Below are positions 26,372 through 37,614 of a stretch of 64,000 nucleotides of DNA, in pieces (the first letter of the stretch is position 1; the number at the start of each line of letters is the position of its first letter). The stretch is from Candolleomyces eurysporus (lineage: Eukaryota; Basidiomycota; Agaricomycetes; Agaricales; Psathyrellaceae). The stretch is from contig JANBPK010000824.1 in NCBI GenBank assembly GCA_027579435.1, forward strand, positions 28,514-92,513, written 5' to 3'. Made by a program: the position numbers and the translations under genes. Below the pieces are notes generated by a model. It was not told the DNA's origin, ran no database searches, and saw nothing but the letters and a program-made list of their open reading frames with translations.

Positions 26372-28427
26372 ATGCCCAGCTCAGCGCGTAAAAGCAGCGT
26401 AGGGACCGCACGGCGTGCCATCCAGAAAGCCCATATCCCTTACCGTGGCGACAACCCAGAAGTCGGGAAGAAGACCGGTATCGCGGTTCAACATGTACAG
26501 CGCAAGTCGGACGGTTTCGAGCCGTTTGAGGAGGTTATGCAGCAGGCAGATGGTCGGACGCCTCCACGACCCAAGGGACGGAAGAAGAAGTCGGTAGTTT
26601 ACGAAGACGATGACGATGAAGATGAGCAGTACTCCGACGAGGATGATGAGTACGGTGAAATGTCCATGCAGCTTGACAGTATGTAACACTTCATACTATC
26701 GCTTTTTGAAGGAGCAATGACGAATTTCGATAGGTCCTGTACCAAATTTGACGAGTATGCGTCCTCCAACGACACCAACGACGAATGGTCGTTCGAAGCC
26801 TTCTCGCCCGGTGGCACGCAGCTCCAACGTCGATTTCGACAAAATACCCTCGCCACGTCCCCGAACCATGGCCAATGCAGGACCCGGTCCCTCTCGATTG
26901 TCTCGCTCATATGTGGCACATGACGATGAACCCAGTTCCGAGCCTCAGCAAGACAACGGCTTCGATGATAGCATGGACATCGGAAGGGGAGGCTATGACG
27001 ACTATGAGCCCCAGCCAGCCTCAGACACTACCCCTCGGAGGACAAGCTTTACCCATCTGGACCAAGATGACGACGACGACGAGGAGAATGAGCCATTCAA
27101 CGATTTCGCTGAACGAGATGACCTTGGCTCCGAAACTCCAAAGCACAAGAACAACAAAGGCAAGAATCGTGCTGTCGAACGGGATATGGAAGACGAGCAA
27201 ATGGAGGATGATATTGCACTGGGTCTTAGCAATGTAGATCAAGACGAGGAGAGCCAGGACGAACCCGAAGAGCCTGAGCCTGAACCCGAACCTCGGAAGA
27301 AGAAAGTGAAGATCTCCGATGAGAAACCGCGAACGAAGACCAAGAGCGAGTCGAAGAAAGAAAACCAAGGTATGTTCATGCCGCAGCGAACCGTACTCCT
27401 CAAAATCTCACATTTTTCACCAGACTATCATCGCGACGGCGTTCGTCGAAGTAAGCGGCAACACTACAAGCCGCTTGACTATTGGCGAGGAGAAAAGGTC
27501 GTATATGGCAGACCCGACTTTTCCTCGCAGGAAATCATGGTTCCACATATTCGAGAAATTATCCGAATACCGAAAGAACAGTCGGAGTCCCTTGGCAAGC
27601 GCAAGCGCGGGAGGAGCCGTAGTAGGACAGCTCAGCCCTCCGCTCCAGGGTCCAAGATAGTGGCATTCAATCCTGAAGAGGGCTGGGATGATGATACCCC
27701 CTCGAACGCCAAGGTGCTTGACTATCGCAATGGGCAAGAGGTTGAACGACGTAAGCATTTTTATTGCCTTCTCTTCGCACTGGATGGTGCCTGATATGGT
27801 GGTCGTTTATAGGTATCGCATGGACCGCAAAAATGGTCAATCCTAGACCTGTTGCCAACAACTCGTGGTCATTCGACAAGATCTTTGGAGACGCTGATTT
27901 CATCGCTGCAGGCCAACTCGTCATTCCGCCAAATAGTCGGAAGCCGAGTAAAGCTACGAAGGATAATACCTATGTAAGTCGTCCACCAACTCCTCGATCC
28001 TGGGCTGCGCCTGACTCCTGAACAGATTTTCTATGTCGTTGAAGGTGCTGTAAACTTGAAGGTGCACGATACCTCCCTGGTCCTCTCCTCAGGCGGTATG
28101 TTTATGGTACCTCGAGGTACGTTGTCATGCCTCCTTTGCACGCTTCCCTTCTCAACGAACACTAACCATTCTTTGTCTACAGGCAACACATATTTCATCG
28201 AAAACATATCCCAACGTGACGCCAAGCTCTTCTTTACCCAAGCCCGCAAGACGCTGAACGATGAAGACGAGCGTCAGATCGCCCTCGCTAACCAGCAAAA
28301 GAAGAAGGCCCACAGATCATCGAGTGCTGGTGCCGGTATGTTAACGAGCGGTCGTGGGAGAGCGAGTTCGATGCCGGATAGCGATGGAACACCTTTGGCT
28401 GTGAGGGCTACTTCGATGAAGATTTGA
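26372..28427 (+). CDS. MIF2: Centromere protein C / Mif2 inner kinetochore protein
   Basis: DNA- and CENP-A-nucleosome-binding scaffold of the inner kinetochore. The first exon (26372-26678) encodes a Mif2 N-terminal region (AHIPYRGDNPEVGKKTGIAV). After a 56-nt intron come basic and strongly acidic linkers. The CENP-C motif lies near residues 320-339 and reads DGVRRSKRQHYKPLDYWRGE, the part that contacts the CENP-A nucleosome. The last exons encode the cupin dimerisation domain (LVIPPNSRKPSK, IFYVVEGAVNLKVHDTS, MFMVPRGNTYFIEN). The tail ends at a TGA at 28427. The intron before the CENP-C motif is 54 nt, a multiple of three and stop-free, so it is easily mis-annotated as coding. Splices traced: 26679, 27370, 27751, 27975 and 28119 (donors). 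Confidence 0.93.
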
Positions 28428-29374
28428 ATCTGTCGCTGCTTTGTTCTAAGCTTAATTTCTGAACATTCTTGTATTGTATGAACCGTACGTTATGGTTTCG
28501 TCGTTTGTTTACATATTTTTATCGCTCATCCATTTTCATGTCTTTCTTCTCTTTGCTCATTACTTATTTGGTTTATAGCATACGCATCCTTTACCTTCAT
28601 CGACACTAGTTAAACAATGTAACTTTAACGCCTCACATCATGTGGAGATAAGTTATGATGACCCGAGTTGATCGACGACTGCTATGCACGCTACTGGTAA
28701 AGGCGTGCATCATCTGCGTTCATGCGATTGCATAAAATCTCAAGATCTCAGTGGCCATTGGGATGGAAGACACGCCTTGACGTTCAAACCTGATCTTCGA
28801 TCGTCTGCTGTCGGGTTTCGGCCCCGTCATTTGCATTCGGGGACCACCCAAAGGCTAAGGGGGTGGCCAACCTTGAACCGTAGCTTCGGAGGAGGTCAAG
28901 GGTTCGATGGCGGTCCAATCCAGAACACATGGCTTCGGGAGCCCAGAATCTCATGTACAATTACGAGTATTCACCAATCTTGTAACTCTTGACTTCCGCT
29001 GGGAGGACTATGAATCCACCCTTTGTGTATACCGTAGTAGCACTGGTACCAAAGTGATGTCAAGATGATCCTCCCGCTTCTCGAGATGAATCGAAGTCAG
29101 CACAAGGTCAATGCCAGACAGCGTACCCAGCGATGCAAAAACAAAAGAAGAAAAAAACACTAGAATCTCAAAAACGAGAACGTCGTATTGACGACCATAT
29201 CTCATACTCTTCCAACGATAATGTACACAGCAATCCGGATCAGAGAGCCAATAGAAGATCTACACAAATAAATTCTAGTCCATGTCCCATAGATCGTATA
29301 AACTGCTACTAGAGCGGCACCCAACCTAGTCCACCATACCGGCAATGAGCCAGCCTCGGCTTTCCGAACCGCTA
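28428..29374. other. Intergenic, 3' flank of MIF2
   Basis: The first 150 nt are T-rich, as expected for a 3' untranslated region. The rest has no supportable gene; a plus-strand open frame at 28684-28992 shows no motif. Decayed repeats of the next gene's 3' end begin at about 29375. Confidence 0.5.
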
Positions 29375-29640
29375 CTCTGAGGTGTATATGAAAGCGGGAC
29401 GTTAACAAACCGCCGGCCCATCGCACCCAATCAAGCAAAAACCAACGTCCTCGGGCTAAAACAACGCTAGCCTCCCAAGCCACTACAGAGGGGTATTCAA
29501 AGGCAGAACATCAGAGATCTTCCTTCCCATCGCGCCCAACCAAATNCCCACTATATNCCCGGTGACAAAATGGCTCCCCGACTACTGAGGCGTATAGGAA
29601 GGCGGCACATCAACAAACTGCGGCGACGGCGCACCCATGC
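29375..29640. repeat. Three decayed tandem copies of a gene 3' end
   Basis: The last 60 nt of the neighbouring minus-strand gene (about 29583-29640, reading '...ggcggcacatcaacaaactg') recur in degenerate form at about 29485-29545 ('aaaggcagaacatcagagat') and at about 29375-29435 ('aaagcgggacgttaacaaac'). The spacing is about 100-107 nt. Each copy keeps the order of the pieces that encode the C-terminus (GAPSPQFVDVPPSYTPQ). Small direct tandem duplication followed by decay explains this. Confidence 0.65.
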
Positions 29641-31403
29641 GAATCCCACTATCCTGATGATGAACCAACGTCGGCTCCTGACCACCCACAGGCGGACCAC
29701 CGCTGCCACTAGCCATAGCAGCGGACGAGGAGCCATAGTTTTGCGATGACGGAGGCGCCAACACCGTCGGGTTATTGTTGTTCTCATAGTGGTACTGCAA
29801 CCTCCTTTTCTCCTCCCTTGCAGAGTCTACTGAGCTCCCAGACGGCGGTGGCGGTGGCCCAGAGGAGGAAGTCGACGCCCCAACAGTAGCAGCGTAGCCA
29901 GTGCTAGTACCAGCACCAAACTGGCTGGTAACGCTGGGGTCGTACAGCTGGGCCAGAGCTTGGCTGGACCGTTGAGCATTAAAGCCGTCATTGACACCGG
30001 GACCAGCACTATTGAACGTATTGGTGCTCATGCGTTGCGGCTGCATCAAGGCGCTATTCGACGTTTGTCCCGATAACGGCCTCGCGCTCTGCTGCGCACT
30101 GAAGTTGGTCAGAGCAGACGGAGAAGGCGAGACACCGGGGGTCGTGTTCGTGTACGCCATCGATGTGGGGCGTTCAGGATGTGATTGGCTAATAAACGGT
30201 ATCGCTTCCGCCATAGCAGTTCGATGATCCGCAGGCGATGTTGGCCCGTCATCGTCGATGTTCATGAGCTGTTTAGCTGCTCTTCGTCGTTTGAGTTTGC
30301 GTAGGAGGAAGAAGATGATCGCGAGAAGGACGAGGAGCGCAACGCCTCCGATGGCACCTCCAACAATGACTCCAGTGTGCGAGCCGCCCTCGTGTTTTTT
30401 CGTTTCTGGGTGGTAATCGCCCAAAGTGGGTGGTGGTGTGTCCCCGTCGAGTATGACATCGCCGTTTTGGATGATCAGATAGTCCAGGACGAGCGGACTG
30501 GATGCGCCGAGGTACTGCACGGAAATATTGTGCTTGCCCATGGACAGGGTATCGGTTTCGAAGATCACTTGCTGGCGGCGAGCCGCCCCGCCCAAGAGCC
30601 CAGTGATGTTAAATGTGACTGGAGCGCCTCCGTCGATCGAGTATGTAGCACTGGACGTCCCTGAAGGATACCCGCTGAGCATGGACCCATACCAGGTGGC
30701 TTTAGTCCCTGTGTACCCATAGGACGATGAGGATTAGAAGGATCTCGAGAAGCATGCATATATCGCTCACCACTAAAGGATAGTGACATGGTGGCTCCAG
30801 GTTCCTGAGTCAACATCCCTTCGCCCCCGTTGACATTCAGCCACTGCCCCTTTCTGTATTGGATTGCCGGGTCTTGGAACGAATAGAATACAGTAGGATT
30901 GGCTATGCTGCTTGCGGAGGACACGGACGGGTTGATCATGAGGAAATCAAACCAAAAGGGTGCCCCCTGAGATGCAGCACGCAGAGTCAGAGTATGCTGA
31001 CCATCGGCTACCGAGTATACACATAGTATTCCTCGGTTCTGTGGTGTTGGAATAGGCGGGGGGTTGCTGAGAGCGGTGCCGTCGATGGAGCACGCCCATT
31101 GGGGGTCAGTTTCTCCAGTCTCCAACTGAGTCAGGGCACTCGTTCCGAGCACAATGAAACCCGTCCCTATCTGTAATCAGTAAAGATAGCAAATGTGGGG
31201 AAAGGGGAATGGAGTTCCTCACCTGAAAACGTATATGTCAGACTTGCTTCTTCGCTCGTATTAACGCGCCGCTGGGTGCCTCCATGGATAGGCCCTGAGA
31301 CATCTGCACCTGCAACAGACTCAGAGCTTTGAAGCCAGGCCCCGCTGTATCGGATTGCACTGTCGGTATCGTCGATGAGGATCCATCGCGTAGACTGGGG
31401 CAT
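29582..31403 (-). CDS. Single-pass membrane protein with two extracellular beta-sandwich-like repeats
   Basis: Belongs to a family that is common and unnamed in Agaricomycetes. The first exon starts MPQSTRWILIDDTDSAIRYSG, the usual family opening, without a signal peptide. Two related modules follow: the first with TYTFSG-IGTGFIVLGTSAL, the second with SLSFSG-GTKATWYGSMLSG and YSIDGG. A stalk then leads to a single transmembrane helix, GVIVGGAIGGVALLVLLAII, with a basic stop-transfer LRKLKRRR. The long cytoplasmic tail is rich in Ser, Pro, Gln and Gly and ends VPPSYTPQ at 29582. Donors and acceptors traced at the exon boundaries near 31220/31167 and 30770/30707 keep frame. Function is unknown; a surface sensor or adhesion role is only a guess from topology. 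Confidence 0.82.
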
Positions 31404-32156
31404 GGTGGTGAGATGGGAAGGATGGAACGGGGCGCATGGGCTCTGAATTCAATCCCAATTAAATGGTATCACGGAGTAATGGCGTGCGTGTTAGGGGTGA
31501 CGCCCGTCGAAGTCCAGGTTTGGACAATGAAAGGCTCCTTGGTCTCGTAACACATCGGCACCACAACTGGGCGGTCTTTGAAGTGCCGCGCTATGTCGAT
31601 GAGATCAGGATTAGATATCCCTGAATTTGAATCAGACTACAGAAAGGGAAAGGTTCTGCAAGGTCCCGTGAGCATATCAGCCTTCAGGATCCTCTAGAGG
31701 CAGAACTCGTGTTCCCAATATCCGATATATGTGGACTGACATAGCCATATGAGTTCGTTCGGCCATTCTGTCCACCGATAGCTATTAATAAACTTGACCT
31801 TGCCTGTGTTGCCCTGCCCTGTTCACGCAGGGCATACAGTGCTTATCAGGGAATGGCGGACGCGGCTCTGTCTGAGGACCACAGCCATCTTTGCAAATGA
31901 TGGACAGCGAGCCTGATTGACAGCGCCCATGTCTAAAAAGATAAACACATGGTCAGGCTATAACATGCAGTTCGAAACAAGAAACCAGACCATCGCATTG
32001 TTTGAGCTTTTCTGTCCTCTCGCTTGAATGCCCGAAATTCCGGAATATATTCAGCATCATGGATCGATGCTGTATTCAGGACCGAGTTTGAAAGGTGAGC
32101 CCGTCCACCGTGACGTGGGTGCTGATTTTTCGATGGAAATGACCCTGTTTCAACTT
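31404..32156. other. Intergenic, nothing recognised
   Basis: About 750 nt upstream of the membrane-protein gene and presumably containing its promoter. Short open frames only; no repeat or RNA gene seen. Confidence 0.45.
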
Positions 32157-32669
32157 TCAAATGATAATATAGCTGTTTGGTAATGGTGAGTGCTGCATTT
32201 CGGATCTAATGTTTCGACGGGATGACTGACTTTGGCATCCACGGTCTTGCAGGGCTACGAAGTGTGCAAAGGTAAGCCATCTATCTCGCCCGGTGACCAA
32301 CCTTGTTCCGTAGCTGCGCGGTTTCCGTTGGCCATGACGGAGAGGTATTGATTGGCACTGGTTCAGCACCGCCGAGTGAGTGGCAGATAAAAGATAATCG
32401 TACGAGTCTTTCTCTGAGTGCTGGACGAGACGTCGCTTGATACCATCATGGTAAGGTGCGTAGAGATGGACGTGGTCGAATGGGGAGAGACCCGGGTCGT
32501 GTGTCCTGAACCGTGATACTTCTAGCCCAAAATGTCGTCCGCAAAGGATGACGTCGTTCTTCCAGATTGGCACCCATTCATCGATATCTTTGTATTTGAA
32601 ATTTGATTCGTCGTCGTGGACCATGGGGTAAGTACACCTGATATTTAACAGCTCTAGACCGCCGTACAA
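32157..32669 (-). CDS. Hypothetical protein, unsupported by any family
   Basis: An open frame of 170 codons. The most plausible start is the ATG at 32624 (MVHDDESNFKYKDIDEWVP). The segment IWKNDVILCGRHFGLEVSRF looks protein-like, but I recognise no domain, and the C-terminal third is low quality. It could be a real short gene, an exon of an undetected gene, or chance. No splice partner was found. Confidence 0.3.
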   Translation of the reverse strand: MYGGLELLNIRCTYPMVHDDESNFKYKDIDEWVPIWKNDVILCGRHFGLEVSRFRTHDPGLSPFDHVHLYAPYHDGIKRRLVQHSEKDSYDYLLSATHSAVLNQCQSIPLRHGQRKPRSYGTRLVTGRDRWLTFAHFVALQDRGCQSQSSRRNIRSEMQHSPLPNSYIII

Positions 32670-32772
32670 CTACACGTCGCAAGAAATAAATAAGGATACA
32701 ATGGATCAAGAATAAATTACGTCTGTCCGGGAACAACGAAAGGGCCTCAATCTCTCAACGCACGAGCCTGCT

Positions 32773-34027
32773 CTACGTCGACGTCACCTTCTTATTCTTA
32801 CTCCCCTTCGGCCTGCCTCTTGGTCTCTTCACCGGCCCACCATCGTGCTGCGAGGCACTATCGCTCGGCGCACTGCGTTTTGAACCCGCCATCGACTCGC
32901 CGCCATTCTCGTTCCCGTTTATCCGCCGTTCGGTGAGGTATTGGGCAGTGCGATCCTCGAGGGTTTGTTGGAGACTTGGAAGAGATGGTTGACCGAGCTC
33001 TTGACGGAGACGGTCGACGTCGTTTTTGGCGATGGCGTATTCACCGTCGGAGAGTTGGGTTATTTTGGTTTGGAGGTCAAGGCATCTGATGGGGGGCGTG
33101 TTAGCGGAGTGCGAGGGTTTAGGGACGCAGACGCGTACTCTTGCTCCAGGGTGCCTTGTGCTAGATCTGCTTGGTCGCGGTCCGAGTTGATCTAGAAAGC
33201 AAGTCAGTATTTCGTACCCTCGAGGCATGGTTTTGCGTACTTCTTGTAAACATTTGAGTAGACGCTGCCGTTCGCTTTCCAGCCTGGGCAAACGTGGTGG
33301 GTGAGTGGGTGAGGAAGCGTAGGCGGCTAGCCTCACGGGACATACTTATTTTTCTGCTCCTTGAGATCTTGGATGGCTTTTGATTTCTGCTCGAGCGACG
33401 CGTGTGCTGAGAGGATGTGTGCGGTATGGAGTTGCAGAGTTAGTGCATGCTTCCTGAAAGCATACTGTCAGTTACATGATCGTCTAACTTTTTGGAGACG
33501 CCGTCACTCAAAATAGAGGTCTTCGGTCCCAGAAGCTCGGATACGAGGCTCCACTCAAAGAAAAATATGAAATAGTAGAAATCAAGCACGTACTTGAGCT
33601 CCGCCTGCTTCGCCAGCTGCACCAAATCCTTCGTCCAGTCTCCCTGAGCCACCACCGGTCCATTCGTCGCACTCGGCACCCCACTCGCGCTTCCCGAGGC
33701 CTGGCCACTCGTCTGAGGCTGAGATACCTGTTGCATAGGCGCCGGAGCAGCAACTTGGGCCGGTATGTGTTGAGGCTGGGGCTGGTGCTGCTGGGGCACC
33801 CCCTGGGGCTGATAATGCAGAATATGGGGCATGTGTTGTGGCTGGGCCTGGATCATGGCTACATTTTGGAGATAAGGATGAGGAGCTGCATTTGAAGGGC
33901 CTGCGTAGTGGACATATTGGGGCTGTTGAGGATGATGGTGCTGAATATGTTGCGACATTTTTGGCATCCAAGCGAGGGAATAGCAAAATGGTTGCTCTTG
34001 CCCTCGATCCAAGTCTCCGGGGTCCAT
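32773..34027 (-). CDS. Coiled-coil protein with glutamine-rich N-terminus and C-terminal AT-hook
   Basis: Likely nuclear DNA-associated protein. The N-terminal exon is rich in Gln, His and Pro (HIQHHHPQQPQYVHYAG). Then come GDWTKDLVQLAKQAELKKHA and a heptad-rich coiled coil assembled across four short introns (SLEQKSKAIQDLKEQKNKLE, LESERQRLLKCLQE, NSDRDQADLAQGTLEQECLD). The C-terminus has an AT-hook, KRPRGRPKGSKNKK, ending at 32773. Introns traced: donors after ELK, NK, LQE and LEQE; all GT...AG and frame-preserving. The start could also be the internal ATG giving MSQHIQHHH. The AT-hook suggests binding to AT-rich minor grooves; targets are unknown. Confidence 0.78.
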
Positions 34028-35291
34028 GTGATCAGGGTCTTTGTTTGTGCCTGTTAAGATCTAAGGTCTTCAATGTTCGGACTCCAAGGCTTGTGGTCTT
34101 TCGATTCGAGAGACTTACAGGTTGGAGTCTGACGAGATATCTATCTTTTTCCTTGGGCGCTGAGCACCGAGCTCGCTGTCCATCACTAGAAATGGCTGTG
34201 GTCCTTAAAAGAGCTGATGTCTTGCATGACCTGGACTAGGCAACGCAGGCAACTTGCCATCTTCGCTCGGTGCAGTATGCCGAATGACGGGAGGAGCCCA
34301 AACAGATTGGATGATCCGCAGGCATCGGGTATTGGGAACAGGAATTCTGCTTGTCCACGAACCTGAAGGCTGGAATGCTGGAACCTTGCAGAATCTTTCC
34401 TCATAAGCCGCACTACTGTATCACCAATGACACTCCTGCTTCGAACACTGGCCGGTATACGTCCCTCAGGAGATTGTAGGTACGTGGACAGGATGCGTGA
34501 TGTGCGAGGTGCACTGGACATTGATATGCCGTTGTTCGAAGAGCTTCCGTATTCTGAGGGAATGAATTTTCATAGGGAGCTCGAGCATCGAGTGCTAGTC
34601 TACTACCCACCCCAAAATTCCTCTAAAAGTCAAGCCACTTGCAGCAAATCCCTAGTTTTCATCCATCTCGCGATGAAGCGACCTAATTTGAAGTGAAGAA
34701 CCAACTCGTATATGCAAATTCTGGGGAACCGCGCCGTTTTAATCCATTAGCAATGCTCCCTCCAAAATTCCTAGAAGAGTCGCGTCGAGAAGTTGTAGAG
34801 AATCATCGGACGAGCGCTCAAGGTACCGTCGAGCAGTGTTTGGAAGAGAAGATCACGCCAAATATCGCGTTGCCAATCCAAGGAAACGCCACCGGTCTTC
34901 CGTATTACTCCCTTGATCGCTTCAAATCAGCAAACGTACCATTTCCCTCAATCAAGCCATTTAAATCTTTGGGTTTAAATTCCAAGGGATCAGCGACGTT
35001 AACTGTAGCCTTGCGGGGTCATACGAGCACCGAAATCTCGCCACAATGCCCCCATGCCGTTTGAACAGCGCCGAATGCTAGACCCAGGACGGGCAAGATT
35101 GGCATGAGACTGTTGGGACGGCACTGTTCTAGAACGAGGCTGCTTCTGCCTGCTTCTTCGTCAGTGGGTTCCCAGCATCAGAATACCATTGCGTAAGAGG
35201 ACTCACAATCCTCGGATAAGTAAGTGCATGCCCCGGCAGACTCGGGTAGCACACACGCACTCTTCGTTTCCTATCTGCCAGCAAGACCCCC
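34028..35291. other. Intergenic, no supported gene
   Basis: A 1.26 kb gap between two divergently transcribed genes. A plus-strand open frame at 34753-35064 (about 103 codons) has no recognisable motif and poor context, so it is not called. The promoters of both flanking genes should lie here. Confidence 0.45.
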
Positions 35292-36733
35292 ATGGACAGC
35301 GAAATCGCTCTATACAGTGACCTGCAGGAACTCATCCTCCAATTCCTCCTGGGGGATTTCTCCAGCGCCCTGAAATGCTGTCTGGTCTGCAAGGACTGGC
35401 AGCGGTTCTGCCGTCCCAGGATTTTCACAGTCCTCGACTTCACCTCTCGTCAAGGCAAGGAACGCTTTCGTGGATTTGTGGAGCTGCTTGAAGCACCCGT
35501 CACACCTACATTCGCCCCCTACGTCGAACACATCGCACTCGACGACCGTGCGGAGCCACAAGACATCGAAGCGCTCGATTCAAGCAAACTGGCCAAGTTA
35601 TACTCCCTGTCGATCAAGAGTGATGCGGAGGAACTGGTACCAAGTTCCTACTACTTCAAATCTATCTCCAAGCGGTTCTCGCGAATCACCCACCTTGATA
35701 TGACCGGTGTCGCCTTCATCATGCGTAGGACGTTCTTGGACTTCATCTGCTCGTTCAGTGAGCTCCAGACGTTGGCATTGGGCGATCCGAGGTGTCTTGG
35801 AATTTGGATAGACGCCCATGGAAATATAGACGAAAGTCGTTGGAGATTACCTCCTCTAAAGTCCCTCTGCTTTTCGATGGCCATCGGAGAAACTCTGGAG
35901 GAAACCTTCCTCCATTGGTTGGGCGATCAACTTCGATCCCACAGCACCCTACAGACTCTGAGGCTTTTGGGAGTCGTGATGCAACCAGACCTTATCCGGA
36001 CATTAATGGAATGCGCTTCGCCTTATCTCGAAGAACTGGAGCTTGATGCTCGACTTTTTTCTGTTTTGAACGGTGCGTGTTCCGGTCAGGGCACAAATAT
36101 AATCGATTCTGACATACTGCTTTCCGGCATCCCGGCAGGTCTCGAAAGCTCGGGAGTTTCCCTTCCCCGGCTCAGGACACTGAAACTGGGGATCCCCATT
36201 CCCATCGACCAAATGGCCAGCGGGGAAGGTGACGTTCAAGTTGAAGGTGACTCCAGGCCCACAGGAGATTNCCCCCGTCATCGATATACCAACTATCGCC
36301 TCGCTCTCCAAGGAGCTACCTCGAACTGAAGCGCCGCAGCTTCAAGAGCTTGTCTTCAGCCCTTTCATCTCCTCAGAAACAGACGACTTTGGATTGATAT
36401 GCTCGCTGGAGACGCTAAATCGCATTCGATTTACGGAGTTCGACAAAACGCTATCACAGTTGCACCATCCGTTCCCAAACCTTTATACCGTATCCTTCTC
36501 TTGTGAAGAGCGTGTTCCGACACCGCCCAACCCGAAATCTCTCCAATCACTCCAAGACGATATTCAGCCATGTCGCATTCCGCTNCCCCGAACCTTGCGG
36601 CGACACCCCCAGTTTCGAAGCAATGGCGTCGACGTTTTGGGCAACGGCTTTTCCACGTACTCTCGCTCAAGGCTCGGTCACGCTGCAAGTCCTCAACGCG
36701 AGTCAAGACGCGACCGTAAACGCGTCAACTTAA
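35292..36733 (+). CDS. F-box protein with leucine-rich-repeat-like region, frame broken near N positions
   Basis: Likely substrate receptor of an SCF ubiquitin ligase. The N-terminus MDSEIALYSDLQELILQFLL...CCLVCKDWQRFCRPRIF is an F-box, followed by irregular leucine-rich segments (ITHLDMTGVAF, ELQTLALGDPRC, STLQTLRLLGVV, YLEELELDARLF, LPRLRTLKLGIP). The frame is lost near 36210 and resumes as WPAGKVTFKLKVTPGP; a second shift occurs near 36560-36584, after which VAFRxPEPCGDTPSFEAMAS reads on to a stop at 36731-36733. Both breaks lie near N characters at 36271 and 36584, so I suspect assembly error, but true decay is possible. Members of this family are numerous and fast evolving in mushrooms. 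Confidence 0.7.
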
Positions 36734-37051
36734 ACTAGCGCATGGACCAATATTTATGTTTCCACCTTTTCTCAACTCCCTTTCCTTCCACCTTCCTCAT
36801 CTCACGACTTCTTCCTGCCTGGACCCGAGCTCATCCCCAATGGGCGACCCTGCCAGCATCCAATAATGACTCAGGATCTCCCGAGCCCGTGACCCAGGTC
36901 CGCGTCATGCCCCAGGCGAGGATTTAATCTATTTAACGTTGAAGCCGAGCCTCACAAGGCCATACACATCTTCTGCAAACTCGCCATCACCCCCATCGTT
37001 CCCACTCGCCTCTCTCGTACGACCACCTACCTTCNCTCCTCAGGCCCCAAC

Positions 37052-37390
37052 GATGAGTGGAGCTCCTCTCGAGGTCATAGATATCATCTTATCACATCCC
37101 CGGAACGACTTCCCCGCATCTACTCGGTGCAGCTTCGTCGGGATTGGGTAGCCACATGCCACCAATGGCTATTTAAGGACATCAACGTCCCTGGATATAT
37201 GGATTGAAAAGCCGCTATGGACGCTACCAGAAATTCGTCGACCTCACCTGCAACAAGACTCTCCCTACATTCACGGGCTGCGTCCGTCGCCTTCAGCCAG
37301 ATGCTACCTCGATCCCCTTCCACATCTCTGGCTTCGCCTCATCCTTACGTTTTCAGCACGACCCGCGTCACTCGATGAGTACGTGATAAA
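37052..37390 (+). pseudogene. Truncated F-box gene remnant
   Basis: Starts with MSGAPLEVIDIILSHPRNDF, the usual opening of an Agaricomycete F-box, then breaks. The expected continuation is present in other frames (WVATCHQWLFKDINVPGY at about 37148-37203), with stop codons in between. Nothing matching a full leucine-rich region follows. It lies 320 nt downstream of another F-box gene in the same orientation, so it may be a decayed tandem relative. Confidence 0.6.
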
Positions 37391-37614
37391 GTAATACCCC
37401 CATTTCGGCCCTTTTAGGTGCTCCGCTTGAGCAATACTAGCCTTAGAACGCGCCTTTGGCAGGGTTCAAGTTTAATAATCGATTGACACAGAGACACTAA
37501 AATACATTTGATTTCTTCAGAATTGATACATGCGAATATAGTACAAACAATGCTCGAGTCCGACAACGTGATTTTCCTCGCCGTCACCTTGAGGTGATGA
37601 TTCCCATCATTCAT
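37391..37614. other. Short AT-rich intergenic stretch
   Basis: It separates the F-box remnant from the convergent membrane-protein gene. It likely holds that gene's polyadenylation region; nothing else is seen. Confidence 0.4.

Noticed and set aside
33508..33986. Alternative-frame open readings inside the Gln/His-rich exon of the AT-hook gene
   Set aside because: Low-complexity DNA keeps other frames open; they do not connect to the downstream coiled-coil exons.
34693..35064. 123-codon plus-strand open frame upstream of the F-box gene
   Set aside because: It opens with GTG, the inner ATG form is about 103 codons without motif, and base use does not resemble the neighbouring genes.
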